From positions 25,732-89,731 of the forward strand of contig JAUXUQ010000021.1 in assembly GCA_030680605.1 (NCBI GenBank): 64,000 bases of DNA. The letters are read 5' to 3'. The position numbers and the translations under genes are program-made. The notes beneath the pieces were generated by a model. It had not been told where the DNA came from. It worked only from the letters and a program-made list of their open reading frames with translations, and ran no database searches. Shown piece by piece: positions 1-7,870 of the stretch; the stretch's first letter is position 1, and each line of letters opens with the position of its first letter. The stretch comes from Gammaproteobacteria bacterium. GTDB taxonomy: Bacteria > Pseudomonadota > Gammaproteobacteria > SURF-13.

Positions 1-1025
1 CCAACATGCAGCAGCTCACGGAATACATCATCGACCGCATGCAAACCGGCATTATGGTACTGGATGCCGACGGCACTGTGCGCCTCATGAACGAATCCGC
101 CGCGCACATGTTCGGGCTTGCCCGCCCTGCGGCTGCGTATCCACTGACTGATATCAATCCCGATCTGGCGCGGCAGTATCAGGCCTGGAAGAATGACCGG
201 CACAGCACCACCCAGACCATTCGTTCCGTCAATGTGCCTGCCGATATCCAGCCACGCTTCGCTCAACTCGGAACCGACACCACGTCAGGTGTACTTGTTT
301 TTCTCGAAGACGTCAGCGCCATCTCACAGCAGGCGCAACACCTCAAGCTCGCCTCGCTCGGCAAGCTTGCCGCCAGTATCGCGCATGAAATACGCAATCC
401 GCTGGGCGCCATCAGCCATGCAGGCCAGTTGCTGAGCGAGTCTGCCTCGCTCACCGCAGAAGATGTACGCCTGACAGACATCGTCTGTGACCAGTCGCTA
501 CGCGTGAACAAAATAATCAGCAACGTACTGCAGATAGGACGCCGTGACCGTACACAGCAGACGGATATTGCATTAAAATCCTGGCTGGAAGAATTCATCA
601 CGCAACTTGCACATACCCATAACCTCACGGACGACGATATTGTCGTTGAGTATGGCGACCGTGACATCCCGGTACACATGGACCCGGGCCAGTTGCATCA
701 GGTACTCTGGAATTTGTGCGAAAACGGTCTGCGCCACAGCGACCCCTCCCGGCAACCCAGGCTGACACTGATCTGTGCCCCCGGGTCCAAAACCGCCGCA
801 CCCCACATCGATGTCATCAACGTGGGGGCCCCCATCACAGCAGACGCTGCGCAACATATCTTCGAGCCGTTCTTTACTACCGAGCAAAGCGGCACCGGAC
901 TTGGCCTGTATATCGCGCGCGAACTGTGTGAACTCAATCAGGCACGACTCAATTACATACGCACCCCCGAGGGAAGTTGCTTTCGCATTACCTTCGCCGA
1001 CCACAGGCGCAAGCCGCTGATGTGA
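1..1025 (+). CDS. pilS: PilS-like sensor histidine kinase, 5' truncated by window edge
   Basis: Sensor kinase that would phosphorylate the PilR regulator encoded next. The frame is open to base 1, so the first Met at base 6 is probably internal; full-length PilS is about 530 residues and the N-terminal membrane segments would lie outside the window. Counting from that Met there is a PAS-like domain (about residues 15-105), a HisKA motif AHEIRNP with the phospho-acceptor at about His127, an N box (WNLCENGLRHS) and a G box (GTGLGLYIAREL) of the HATPase domain. The NtrB/PilS subfamily is inferred from the HisKA motif and the pilR neighbour. It is separated from pilR by a 134-bp repeat element. 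Confidence 0.85.
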   Translation, partial: NMQQLTEYIIDRMQTGIMVLDADGTVRLMNESAAHMFGLARPAAAYPLTDINPDLARQYQAWKNDRHSTTQTIRSVNVPADIQPRFAQLGTDTTSGVLVFLEDVSAISQQAQHLKLASLGKLAASIAHEIRNPLGAISHAGQLLSESASLTAEDVRLTDIVCDQSLRVNKIISNVLQIGRRDRTQQTDIALKSWLEEFITQLAHTHNLTDDDIVVEYGDRDIPVHMDPGQLHQVLWNLCENGLRHSDPSRQPRLTLICAPGSKTAAPHIDVINVGAPITADAAQHIFEPFFTTEQSGTGLGLYIARELCELNQARLNYIRTPEGSCFRITFADHRRKPLM

Positions 1026-1037
1026 AAAATATGATGC

Positions 1038-1171
1038 GGGCTTCTCTACAATGATGGATATTGCTTCAAGGCAGGCTGTAACGGCCGCGCCTGCGCGTCC
1101 TGGGTTCGCGCCATTCATGCTTTCATGTGTAACACAGTATTGGAGCAAAAGACACGTGTTTAGAGGCGCCC
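1038..1171 (+). repeat. Short inverted-repeat element (copy A) between pilS and pilR
   Basis: This stretch matches the element at 39519-39671 at both ends. The left part shares GGGC..CTCT followed by AATGATGGAT and CTTCAAG. The right part shares CAGTATTGGAGCAAAAGACA and ends TTTAGAGGCGCCC. The ends are imperfect inverted repeats of each other (GGGC[TT/GC]CTCT and AGAGGCGCCC). The right end stops exactly one base before the pilR ATG, and its AGAGG sits at a normal Shine-Dalgarno distance. It is MITE-like; it has no coding capacity. Confidence 0.7.
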
Positions 1172-2497
1172 ATGAGTGACCCCATTGCATTAATAGTAGA
1201 TGATGAGGCCGACATCCGTGAGCTGCTGCAACTCACGCTGAAGCGCATGCACATTACCTCACAAACGGCTGCAACACTGCAGGAGGCACATACCCTGCTC
1301 GCGCAACAGTCGTTCGACCTCTGCCTCACCGACATGCGCCTGCCGGACGGTAGCGGCCTCGATCTCGTCGAGCACATGCAAACCGACTACCCTGACACGC
1401 CGGTTGCCGTCATCACCGCCCATGGCAACATGGAGTCGGCCATCGCCGCACTCAAGTCAGGTGCGTTCGATTTCGTTTCCAAGCCCGTCGACCTGCGCGT
1501 GCTGCGTAATCTGGTCAGCACCGCGCTGCGGCTCTCGTCCACCCGCATCGAGCCGTCACCCACGCGCTCCGGTCTCGACCTGCTCGGCAACTCGACTGTC
1601 ATGCAGGCCATCCGCAGCACCGTCACCAAGCTCGCGCGCAGTCAGGCGCCGGTGTATATCAGTGGCGAGTCCGGCACCGGCAAGGAACTGGTCGCACACC
1701 TGATTCACGAAAGCGGTCCGCGCGCGCGCGGACCATTCATCCCGGTGAACTGTGGCGCGATTCCCGAGCACCTCATGGACAGTGAATTCTTCGGCCACAA
1801 GAAAGGCAGTTTCACCGGCGCGGTGGCCGACAAGGCCGGGCTGTTTCAGGCCGCCCACGGCGGCACCCTGTTTCTGGATGAGGTTGCCGACCTGCCACTG
1901 CACATGCAGGTGAAACTGTTGCGCGCGATACAGGAAAAATCCGTGCGACCCATCGGCGAACAAAAAGAAGTCGGCATCGACGTACGCATTCTGAGCGCCA
2001 CCCACAAGGATCTGGCCACCCTGGTGAAAAAAGGCGAGTTCCGCCAAGATTTATTTTACCGCATCAACGTCATTGAATTGCACGTGCCCAGCCTGCGTGA
2101 ACGCCCACAGGACATCCCCCTGCTGGCCGAACACATCCTGCAACGCCTCGGCACAGCGACCGGTGTCACCACGCCGCGCCTGAGCCCCGCCGCACGGGAA
2201 GCGCTCAGCCACTACCCGTTTCCCGGCAACGTGCGCGAGCTGGAAAATATACTGGAGCGTTCGCTCACCCTGTGCGAAGGCAGCGTAATCGATGCCCCCG
2301 ATCTGCACCTGTCGCAGACGCATGAGGCCGTCGTGCATGATGGCAGCGCGCTGGAACCCTATCTCGGCACGCTGGAAAAAGAGGCCATCGTCAAGGCACT
2401 GGAAAAGACACGCTACAACAAAACTGCCGCCGCCAAGCTGCTCGGCATCACCTTCCGCGCCCTGCGCTATCGGCTGAAAAAACTCGGCCTCGACTAG
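1172..2497 (+). CDS. pilR: PilR-like sigma-54-dependent response regulator
   Basis: NtrC-family activator that, in the PilR family, drives sigma-54 transcription of the major pilin gene. It is 441 residues. Receiver domain with phospho-acceptor Asp54 (LTDMRLPDG); AAA+ domain with Walker A GESGTGKE at 165-172, sigma-54 contact loop GSFTGA at 212-217 and Walker [10 protein letters not shown]-terminal Fis-type helix-turn-helix ending YRLKKLGLD. The ATG has an AGAGG Shine-Dalgarno that belongs to the preceding repeat element. A second copy of the last codons and stop lies 590 bp downstream, beyond the cupin gene. Confidence 0.92.
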   Translation: MSDPIALIVDDEADIRELLQLTLKRMHITSQTAATLQEAHTLLAQQSFDLCLTDMRLPDGSGLDLVEHMQTDYPDTPVAVITAHGNMESAIAALKSGAFDFVSKPVDLRVLRNLVSTALRLSSTRIEPSPTRSGLDLLGNSTVMQAIRSTVTKLARSQAPVYISGESGTGKELVAHLIHESGPRARGPFIPVNCGAIPEHLMDSEFFGHKKGSFTGAVADKAGLFQAAHGGTLFLDEVADLPLHMQVKLLRAIQEKSVRPIGEQKEVGIDVRILSATHKDLATLVKKGEFRQDLFYRINVIELHVPSLRERPQDIPLLAEHILQRLGTATGVTTPRLSPAAREALSHYPFPGNVRELENILERSLTLCEGSVIDAPDLHLSQTHEAVVHDGSALEPYLGTLEKEAIVKALEKTRYNKTAAAKLLGITFRALRYRLKKLGLD

Positions 2498-2500
2498 GCC
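2480..2500 (+). repeat. 21-bp direct repeat, first copy (pilR 3' end)
   Basis: The last codons of pilR, its TAG stop and five following bases are repeated exactly at 3068-3088. The two copies bracket the cupin gene. Confidence 0.85.
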
Positions 2501-2569
2501 GCGAGACAACAAACTGCTAGGTGGTCCCTGGCTCCTTAACGATTTATGGGTATCCATAATGGAGTGAAC

Positions 2570-2998
2570 ATGAAAGCCGTGAAATTAACCCTTCCGATCA
2601 TCGCACTGCTGTTTCAGCAAACCGCATTTTGTCTTGAGCAATCCACATCTGTAACGGTTTCCACACTATTAAAGACGGAAAGCAGCTGGGACGGGAAACC
2701 AATTTCTTACCCTGACGGCAAGGCGGAAATTACCGGCATGCTTGTTGAACTGGCACCGGGCGCTGAAACTGGCTGGCATTTACACCCGGTTCCTTCGTTT
2801 GGCGTGATTCTGGAAGGCGAGCTGGAAGTTCATCTGAAAACCGGGGAAGTAAAGCGCCTCAAGCAAGGTGAGGCGCTGGCCGAGGTCGTAAACACTCTTC
2901 ACAACGGCCGCAGCGTTGGCACTGTACCGGTAAAAATCGTGGTTTTCTATGCAGGATCAGTGAACCAGCAGTTATCGATAAAGGAAAGCGCACCCTAG
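2570..2998 (+). CDS. Exported cupin-domain protein
   Basis: Small secreted single-domain cupin of 142 residues. The start at 2570 is preferred to the upstream in-frame ATG at 2546 because it has a GGAGTG ribosome-binding site and begins directly with a signal peptide (MKAVKL, then a hydrophobic stretch ending about residue 20). The cupin core is visible as GWHLHPVPSFGVILEGELEV (metal ligands probably His70, His72 and Glu83) and a later His in NTLHNGRS. Such proteins often bind a metal and a small ligand; no substrate can be assigned. The gene and its flanks lie between two copies of the pilR terminus, which suggests that it was inserted there. Confidence 0.8.
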   Translation: MKAVKLTLPIIALLFQQTAFCLEQSTSVTVSTLLKTESSWDGKPISYPDGKAEITGMLVELAPGAETGWHLHPVPSFGVILEGELEVHLKTGEVKRLKQGEALAEVVNTLHNGRSVGTVPVKIVVFYAGSVNQQLSIKESAP

Positions 2999-3036
2999 CA
3001 AGACAGGCAGCAAGCATTATTCTCGCAAACCACTCA

Positions 3037-3088
3037 AGTCGACGCACGCCCGGTTTACCGCCTGAGCAAACTCGGCCTCGACTAGGCC
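3037..3088 (+). pseudogene. pilR 3'-end remnant (second copy of the direct repeat)
   Basis: Read in frame the segment ends YRLSKLGLD-stop, against YRLKKLGLD-stop in pilR. The last 21 bases (3068-3088) are identical to 2480-2500, while the codons before them match only partly. No other part of a PilR-like gene is present. It is either a recombination scar left by insertion of the cupin segment or the last piece of a deleted paralogue. Confidence 0.65.
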
Positions 3089-3109
3089 CGATACAAAGCG
3101 CTTGCCCCT

Positions 3110-4210
3110 TCATGCACCTGCGGCGGGTTCGGTGGCGGGCTCGATGTGCAGGGTGCGGGTGGGGAAGGCAATCTGCGCACCGTGGCGGTCGATGACCCCG
3201 GCCACCTTCAGCAACACGTCCTGCTTCACTGCATGGTAGTGCACCCAGTCCTTGGTTTTGGTGAAAGTGTAGATAAAGAAATCCAGCGACGACGGGCCGA
3301 AGGTGGTGAAGTTCACAATCAGGGTCTGGTTGGTATCGATCTCCGGATGATTCTGCAACATGGCTTTTACGTCTGCCACGATCGCATCCATTACGCCGAT
3401 ATCCTCGTAGCGAATACCCACCGTCTCCTTGATCCGGCGATTGGTCATGCGTGTGGGGTTCTCCACCACGATGGTGGTAAACAGGGCGTTCGGCACGTAG
3501 ATAGGGTTTTTGTTGAAGCCCCGTACCCGGGTGTGACGCCAGCTGATGCATTCCACCGTACCTTCGATCTCCTTGTCCGGCGAGCGTATCCAGTCACCTA
3601 CGCTGAAGGGCCGGTCCAGATAGATGGTGAGACCGCCAAAGAAATTGGCCAGCAAATCCTTGGCCGCAAAACCGAGGGCAAGGCCGCCGATACCACCTGC
3701 CGCCAATATACCCGAGACGCTGAAACCGAGGGTTTGCATTGCCACCAGCGCGGTAGTGATGACCACTGTGAGGCGGGCCAGCTTCGACAGCGCGTCGATG
3801 GTGGTGCGGTCTACCTCGTCGCCTTTTTCCTCGTGCAGCGCGATGATGTTGTGGGCAACGTTGCGAATGAGGCGGACCAAAAACCAGGCGAGACAAAGAA
3901 TGATGCCGACGTTGCGCACCTGTGGCACAGAATCGAAGATGGCAGCGCTACTCTCCTTGCCCACGATGTCTGCCGCAAGGGTAATGCCTATCAGCCAGAC
4001 CACGACTGGTACCGGCCGCTTCGCCGCCTTGATGAGCGCATCATCCCAGGTGCCGTTAGCCAGGCGGGTGAGCTTCTCCGCATGGCGCAGCAGAAAATGG
4101 GCAACGGCGTTGGCCAGCACGGCGGCCACGGCCACCAGCACAACCTGCAACAGCCACAGCTCTGCCAGAGCGGAAAATCCCAGCGAGTCTGAGAGTGCGT
4201 TCATATCCAT
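3110..4210 (-). CDS. MscS-family small-conductance mechanosensitive channel
   Basis: Inner-membrane channel that releases solutes on hypo-osmotic shock. It has 366 residues: several N-terminal membrane helices, then the Gly/Ala-rich pore helix (GGIGGLALGFAAKDLLANFFGG, roughly 172-193), followed by the MscS beta domain beginning IYLDRPFSVGDWI, and a C-terminal alpha/beta domain. The size and the extra N-terminal helices resemble the YnaI/YbdG type more than the 286-residue MscS. It stands alone, opposite in direction to its neighbours. Confidence 0.9.
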   Translation of the reverse strand: MDMNALSDSLGFSALAELWLLQVVLVAVAAVLANAVAHFLLRHAEKLTRLANGTWDDALIKAAKRPVPVVVWLIGITLAADIVGKESSAAIFDSVPQVRNVGIILCLAWFLVRLIRNVAHNIIALHEEKGDEVDRTTIDALSKLARLTVVITTALVAMQTLGFSVSGILAAGGIGGLALGFAAKDLLANFFGGLTIYLDRPFSVGDWIRSPDKEIEGTVECISWRHTRVRGFNKNPIYVPNALFTTIVVENPTRMTNRRIKETVGIRYEDIGVMDAIVADVKAMLQNHPEIDTNQTLIVNFTTFGPSSLDFFIYTFTKTKDWVHYHAVKQDVLLKVAGVIDRHGAQIAFPTRTLHIEPATEPAAGA

Positions 4211-4281
4211 CGGGTTGCTGTCACGCCGTAAAGAGTGAAACCACAGTTTAACAGATCATGCTCACACGTTGCCCCAAAACG

Positions 4282-4367
4282 GCGGCAGAAACCCGGCCTC
4301 GGCCAGCCCCAAAAAGTACTTGCCTTGAATCAGGCTGCGGCGTCTAATTCAACACAAACGGCCTGCG
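4282..4367 (+). repeat. About 85-bp direct repeat, left copy, flanking the DUF2235 gene
   Basis: It aligns with 5698-5783 at roughly 80-85% identity by eye. The shared core is CCCGGCCTCGGCCAGCCCC followed by A-rich sequence, GCCTTGAA, GCTGCGG and GTCTAAT. The copies have the same orientation and bracket the small ORF and the DUF2235 gene. The core does not show attC R boxes. Confidence 0.75.
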
Positions 4368-4420
4368 CTTTCAGCACCCAAAAGCACCCTGGCCACGTAA
4401 CTGTCCATTGGAGGCAGAGC

Positions 4421-4516
4421 ATGCATGAGAATAAACGCCAACAAGGGTTTGAACCGGAAGCGATTCATATAGTGGCCAATGAAGCAGCCCGGGATGGCGC
4501 ACGCAAGAAGAAATAG
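4421..4516 (+). CDS. Possible 31-residue small protein
   Basis: This is a short frame starting ATG with a good GGAG ribosome-binding site nine bases upstream (in TTGGAGGCAGAGC). The product is charged and hydrophilic (begins MHENKRQQGFEPEA, ends with three Lys), with no membrane segment or recognised motif. It ends 44 bp before the DUF2235 gene and lies inside the direct-repeat-flanked segment, so it could be co-transcribed with it. It is too short to assign. It could be spurious, but the ribosome-binding site makes translation plausible. Confidence 0.4.
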   Translation: MHENKRQQGFEPEAIHIVANEAARDGARKKK

Positions 4517-4560
4517 CCACAGAATTACCTCAAACCCGCCCCGCCTGACAAGGAGACGCC

Positions 4561-5646
4561 ATGAAACGGCTCATACTTTGCTGTGATGGAACGTGGAATA
4601 CGGCAGACCAGGAAGAGAACGACGAGCCCTGCCCCACCAACGTTGTCAAGATTGGCTACCGGATTGCCAAGCGTGATGGCGATATTCCGCAGATTGTTTA
4701 TTACGATCAGGGTGTGGGTAGCGGCAATATTCTGGATCGTGTCTCGGGCGGGGCGTTAGGTGCGGGGCTGGAAGCCAACATCCACGACGCTTATCGCTTC
4801 CTCGTCGCCAACTACGAGCCCGGCGACGAGCTGTATCTCTTCGGTTTCAGCCGGGGCGCGTTCACTGCCCGCAGCATTGCTGGCATGATACGGAAATGCG
4901 GTGTACTGGGGCGCGGCTTCGTCGAGCATTACCGCGAGGCGATCGCCTTGTACCGCACAGACCTGCACCCCGACGATGCCGTCCCGCTGAAATTCAGAAC
5001 CGATTACTCTCTCTGCGGTGCCGACGAGATCAAGATTAAATGCATCGGCGTGTGGGATACCGTTGGCGCGCTCGGTATTCCGCTGCGCGGTCTGCGCTGG
5101 GTCACGCGGGGCAAATACCAGTTTCACGACACCGAGCTAAGTGGCGTGGTTGAGCATGCCTACCATGCGCTCGCCATCGATGAGCGGCGCGCGCCGTTCG
5201 AACCCACGCTCTGGACGTATAAGCCGAAACCAGAGCAGACCGTCCAGCAGGCGTGGTTCTGCGGCGTACACAGTGATGTAGGCGGCAGTTACCCCGAGCG
5301 CGGGCTGTCGGATATCACGCTCGACTGGATGATAGGCAAGGCACAGGGTGCCGGCCTCAAATTCGATAGCGCAGCAATGCAGGCCCATGCACTCAAGCCT
5401 GACCCACTCGCGATGCTACACAACTCGAAAACCGGTTTTTATCGGCTGACCGTTGGCTGTGATCGCGACATCGGCTGGGCCATCAAACCTGCGGACGCAT
5501 CAACCGGTAACATGAGCCGCACCGACCCAACGCAATCTGTGCACGACAGCGTGCTCACCCGCTGGGACAGCGATGCCACATACCGCCCACCCGGGCTCAA
5601 GGATTATTTCAAAAGAACCGGCGACCGCCGAGGGGACGAGCAGTAA
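4561..5646 (+). CDS. DUF2235-family alpha/beta hydrolase (Tle1-like)
   Basis: 361-residue protein of the DUF2235 family, which has a T6SS phospholipase-like alpha/beta hydrolase fold. It shows the N-terminal LILCCDGTWN signature, the nucleophile elbow FGFSRGAFTAR with the likely catalytic Ser97, the CIGVWDTVGALG block and the late GVHSDVGGSYPE block carrying the likely catalytic Asp/His. There is no signal peptide or membrane helix. A strong ribosome-binding site (AAGGAG) precedes the ATG. No VgrG, immunity or T6SS gene is nearby, so an effector role is not supported here. Direct repeats on both sides suggest it arrived as a unit. Confidence 0.85.
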   Translation: MKRLILCCDGTWNTADQEENDEPCPTNVVKIGYRIAKRDGDIPQIVYYDQGVGSGNILDRVSGGALGAGLEANIHDAYRFLVANYEPGDELYLFGFSRGAFTARSIAGMIRKCGVLGRGFVEHYREAIALYRTDLHPDDAVPLKFRTDYSLCGADEIKIKCIGVWDTVGALGIPLRGLRWVTRGKYQFHDTELSGVVEHAYHALAIDERRAPFEPTLWTYKPKPEQTVQQAWFCGVHSDVGGSYPERGLSDITLDWMIGKAQGAGLKFDSAAMQAHALKPDPLAMLHNSKTGFYRLTVGCDRDIGWAIKPADASTGNMSRTDPTQSVHDSVLTRWDSDATYRPPGLKDYFKRTGDRRGDEQ

Positions 5647-5697
5647 CGGGCGAGCCTATCGTTTGGCCAACCCTACTGCCGCACCGCCCCACTATCA

Positions 5698-5783
5698 GCG
5701 GCAACAACCCGGCCTCGGCCAGCCCCAAAAAATACCCGCCTTGAAACAAGCTGCGGGGTCTAATCCAGCACAGGTGGCTTGCC
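5698..5783 (+). repeat. About 85-bp direct repeat, right copy, flanking the DUF2235 gene
   Basis: Partner of 4282-4367, in the same orientation and separated from it by about 1.4 kb. It starts 51 bp after the DUF2235 stop. The rest of the 5647-5842 gap shows no gene. Confidence 0.75.
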
Positions 5784-5842
5784 AATGGTGTCAGGAAGAC
5801 CTTACAGGATGCGTACTATTTTATAAGTAGGGGTTTCAGCCT

Positions 5843-6250
5843 ATGGATATTTTAACGCTCGCTCCAATTGTAATCTTCATCGGCACCATCGGTGCACTGC
5901 TTTACTTAAGATATCGTGATTATGCATCTTTGACACAAGCAGAAAAAGAATAGCTTCTTGCAGAAAGTAGTAGAGTTACTCTTGAGAAAGCCGGTGGGCG
6001 TGTACAGTCGTTAAGTAAAAAAATTGATGAGTTGATGCCCGCATTTATATCAGTGGTTGTTCTCCTCTAAAGCATCTACGTTATTCTCTCCGCAAACTAT
6101 GGTGAAGCCCAAAACAAGTGGGCACTTGGGTCGATAGGGATGATTTTGGGGTATTGGCTTCGCTCAACAGCTAAAAGCGGGGGCGGAAAGCGTAGCCAGC
6201 AAAAGATCAATCGAGTCAGACCATTGATTCGCCAAAATGCCGATCATTGA
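5843..6250 (+). pseudogene. Decayed three-helix membrane protein gene with two in-frame stops
   Basis: A single frame reads from ATG 5843 to TGA 6250 with a TAG at 5951 and a TAA at 6068. Read through, it gives an N-terminal membrane helix (ILTLAPIVIFIGTIGALLYL), a charged helical stretch, a helix pair around MPAFISVVVLL-stop-SIYVILSA and IGMILGYWL, and a basic C-terminus. The even amino-acid character on both sides of each stop argues for a once-functional gene of about 135 residues. Only the first 36 codons are intact. Its 3' end overlaps a solo REP-like palindrome. The family is not recognised. Confidence 0.55.
6208..6231. repeat. Solo REP-like palindrome
   Basis: GATCAATCGAGTCAGACCATTGATTC-type inverted repeat (ATCAAT...ATTGAT), matching the REP units that flank the transposase at 9953-10663. 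It overlaps the end of the decayed membrane-protein gene and lies just past the stop of the minus-strand glycosylase gene. Confidence 0.6.
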
Positions 6251-6672
6251 CGCTCCCAAGGTTCAACTTCACCTGCTCGCACTGTAAACATGGGATGCGC
6301 CTCTGGTACTTCAGTAGCCAGCCACTTCCGATAAAGCGCGGGGTTACGCACGCTGAGTTTTACCAGGAGGTGCGCCCATTCATACGCCATCTGGCCGGAC
6401 GTGACAGTCAGTGTTACGACCTTTCGTGTTGGTTTGATTTTGCTTTTATTGAAAGAGTACCCGCGCATCTCGGCCTCGGCATGAATAGCCGTTAGATACA
6501 GCGAGATGGCCGCGAGTGGCGCTGAGTGGTTCTTAAAGCGGTCCAACTGCGGATGATTGCGATAACCACGCGTTTCGCCCCGTAGAACGGACTGCGCCAA
6601 AAGGGTTTCCCGCCACAGCGCGACTAGACCTTGAGGATCGAGATACTTGGAATGTAATGACCAGAGACGCAT
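6244..6672 (-). CDS. Pyrimidine-dimer DNA glycosylase family protein (endonuclease V-like)
   Basis: 142-residue protein that matches the Pyr_excise family (T4 endonuclease V-like UV-damage glycosylase/lyase) by its N-terminal block MRLWSLHSKYLDPQGLVALWRE, followed by LLAQSVLRGETRGYRNHPQL and a GYSFNKSKI block; these are recognised from memory, not by search. The ATG lies 11 bases after the R' box of an attC site on the same strand, exactly where the gene of an integron cassette would begin. No second attC is visible after its stop; a REP palindrome is there instead. Confidence 0.75.
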   Translation of the reverse strand: MRLWSLHSKYLDPQGLVALWRETLLAQSVLRGETRGYRNHPQLDRFKNHSAPLAAISLYLTAIHAEAEMRGYSFNKSKIKPTRKVVTLTVTSGQMAYEWAHLLVKLSVRNPALYRKWLATEVPEAHPMFTVRAGEVEPWERQ

Positions 6673-6682
6673 GCTCTATGGC

Positions 6683-6769
6683 GCCCAACGCTTCGCATCA
6701 CCGGCAGCAAAAAGCAGAGCGAGGAACGAGCGGCGCTTTTTGCTGCCCGCGTGCATGCGATTGTTAGGT
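6683..6769 (-). other. Integron attC recombination site
   Basis: Read on the minus strand it starts with R'' ACCTAAC (6769-6763) and ends with R' GTTGGGC (6689-6683). After the R'' box comes AAT, before the R' box AAGC, as in many attC sites. The inner arms pair as CGCAT[G]CAC with GTGATGCG, and CG[G]GCAGCAAAAAGC with GCTTTTTGCTGCCG. Each left arm carries one extra unpaired G, the extrahelical bases that define the recombinogenic strand. Length is 87 bp, within the attC range. The TAA stop of the universal stress protein gene is inside R''. No integrase gene is in the window. Confidence 0.8.
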
Positions 6770-7798
6770 TTTCTTGTCGCTCAACGAACCCATCTTAAGT
6801 AGCATCAAGTTTGGTATCTGCTGCTCAGATAGCTTTATCGGGGAGACAAAGCCAAGAGGTTTTACGGCGAGTACGGAACATTGCAATTGTTCGAGAATGG
6901 CTTCTGCAGTATTACCGATGAACAATCCAGCTATGCCTGTCCGGGCGACCGTTCCCATGACCACCAGATCGGCTTGCAGCTGCTTCGCTGTATCCGGTAT
7001 GACCTTGGAGGCTGCTCCGCGGAGAAAATGGTATTGAGGAGAAAGATGATCGTAGGCCTCTTTTCCTATTCGGTCTCTTAACTGCTCGCGAAGGCGGCTT
7101 AAGTCTCTTTCATGACGTGAACGTTCACCTTCAACATAGGCCATGCCAGCTTCGTCCGGATTGTCGCTCCATGACCGCACCATCATTTCGGCCGGGGCAT
7201 CCCAGACATGAACTAAATGCAATGCAGCGAAGTTGGACAACGCGAGCGAACTGGACAGTGCAAGAATCTTCTGGTTGAGGTTCTGATCTACTGTGTCAGA
7301 CGTGTCAGGCATATCCAGGTTGAAGTCGACGGCGGCCAGAATGCATGCGTAATTCGCCTTTTCCTCTGGACGCGTTAACCATACTGGACAGGGACACTTG
7401 CGCAGCAAATGCATGTCGTCGCTGCCAAACAGCCGTTCGATGAAGTTTGGATTTTCGGCGGGCTTGATCAGCAGATCGTGCTTGTTGCGCATAACGGCGC
7501 GAATTGCTTCAAGGAACGTTTTACCCACCAGCACGTCCAGCCGGATGCTGAGGCGTTGCTTGTAGGGCGCGATCAGGGACTCCAGTTCCTCCCGGCGTTT
7601 GTTAACCATGGCTGTCTGTAATTTGGCAGAGGTGGGCCCGCCGGGCGGCGTACCGATACTCGCCGTGACAACCGGAACGACCGCAATAACCGTCAGGTCC
7701 GCCTGATTATTTTCCGCCAGCGACACCGCCCGCGTTATCGCCGGTCCCTGCGCAACGGATGCCTCGGAGACGTAGAGAATGTTCTTGAATTGCCTCAT
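6764..7798 (-). CDS. Tandem universal stress protein
   Basis: 344-residue cytoplasmic protein with two UspA domains (about 1-145 and 155-330). The second has the nucleotide-binding signature MGTVARTGIAGLFIGNTAE. The start at 7798 is preferred over the ATG 15 bases upstream because GGAGGTG sits eight bases before it. It follows the Kef-type antiporter gene by 72 bp on the same strand, and co-transcription is likely, a common pairing of ion transporter and stress protein. The stop codon is embedded in the attC site, as in integron cassettes, although no attC is present on its upstream side. Confidence 0.9.
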   Translation of the reverse strand: MRQFKNILYVSEASVAQGPAITRAVSLAENNQADLTVIAVVPVVTASIGTPPGGPTSAKLQTAMVNKRREELESLIAPYKQRLSIRLDVLVGKTFLEAIRAVMRNKHDLLIKPAENPNFIERLFGSDDMHLLRKCPCPVWLTRPEEKANYACILAAVDFNLDMPDTSDTVDQNLNQKILALSSSLALSNFAALHLVHVWDAPAEMMVRSWSDNPDEAGMAYVEGERSRHERDLSRLREQLRDRIGKEAYDHLSPQYHFLRGAASKVIPDTAKQLQADLVVMGTVARTGIAGLFIGNTAEAILEQLQCSVLAVKPLGFVSPIKLSEQQIPNLMLLKMGSLSDKKT

Positions 7799-7870
7799 AT
7801 TATTCACCTCCACCTCCAGACGGCCGGCAACGCACCCGGTGATGCGCGCAAGCGCCTGGTTGAATTTTTA

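Noticed and set aside
4282..5783. The two 85-bp repeats as a pair of attC sites framing a cassette
   Set aside because: They lack matching RYYYAAC and GTTRRRY boxes and do not fold into the attC arm pattern; only 6683-6769 does.
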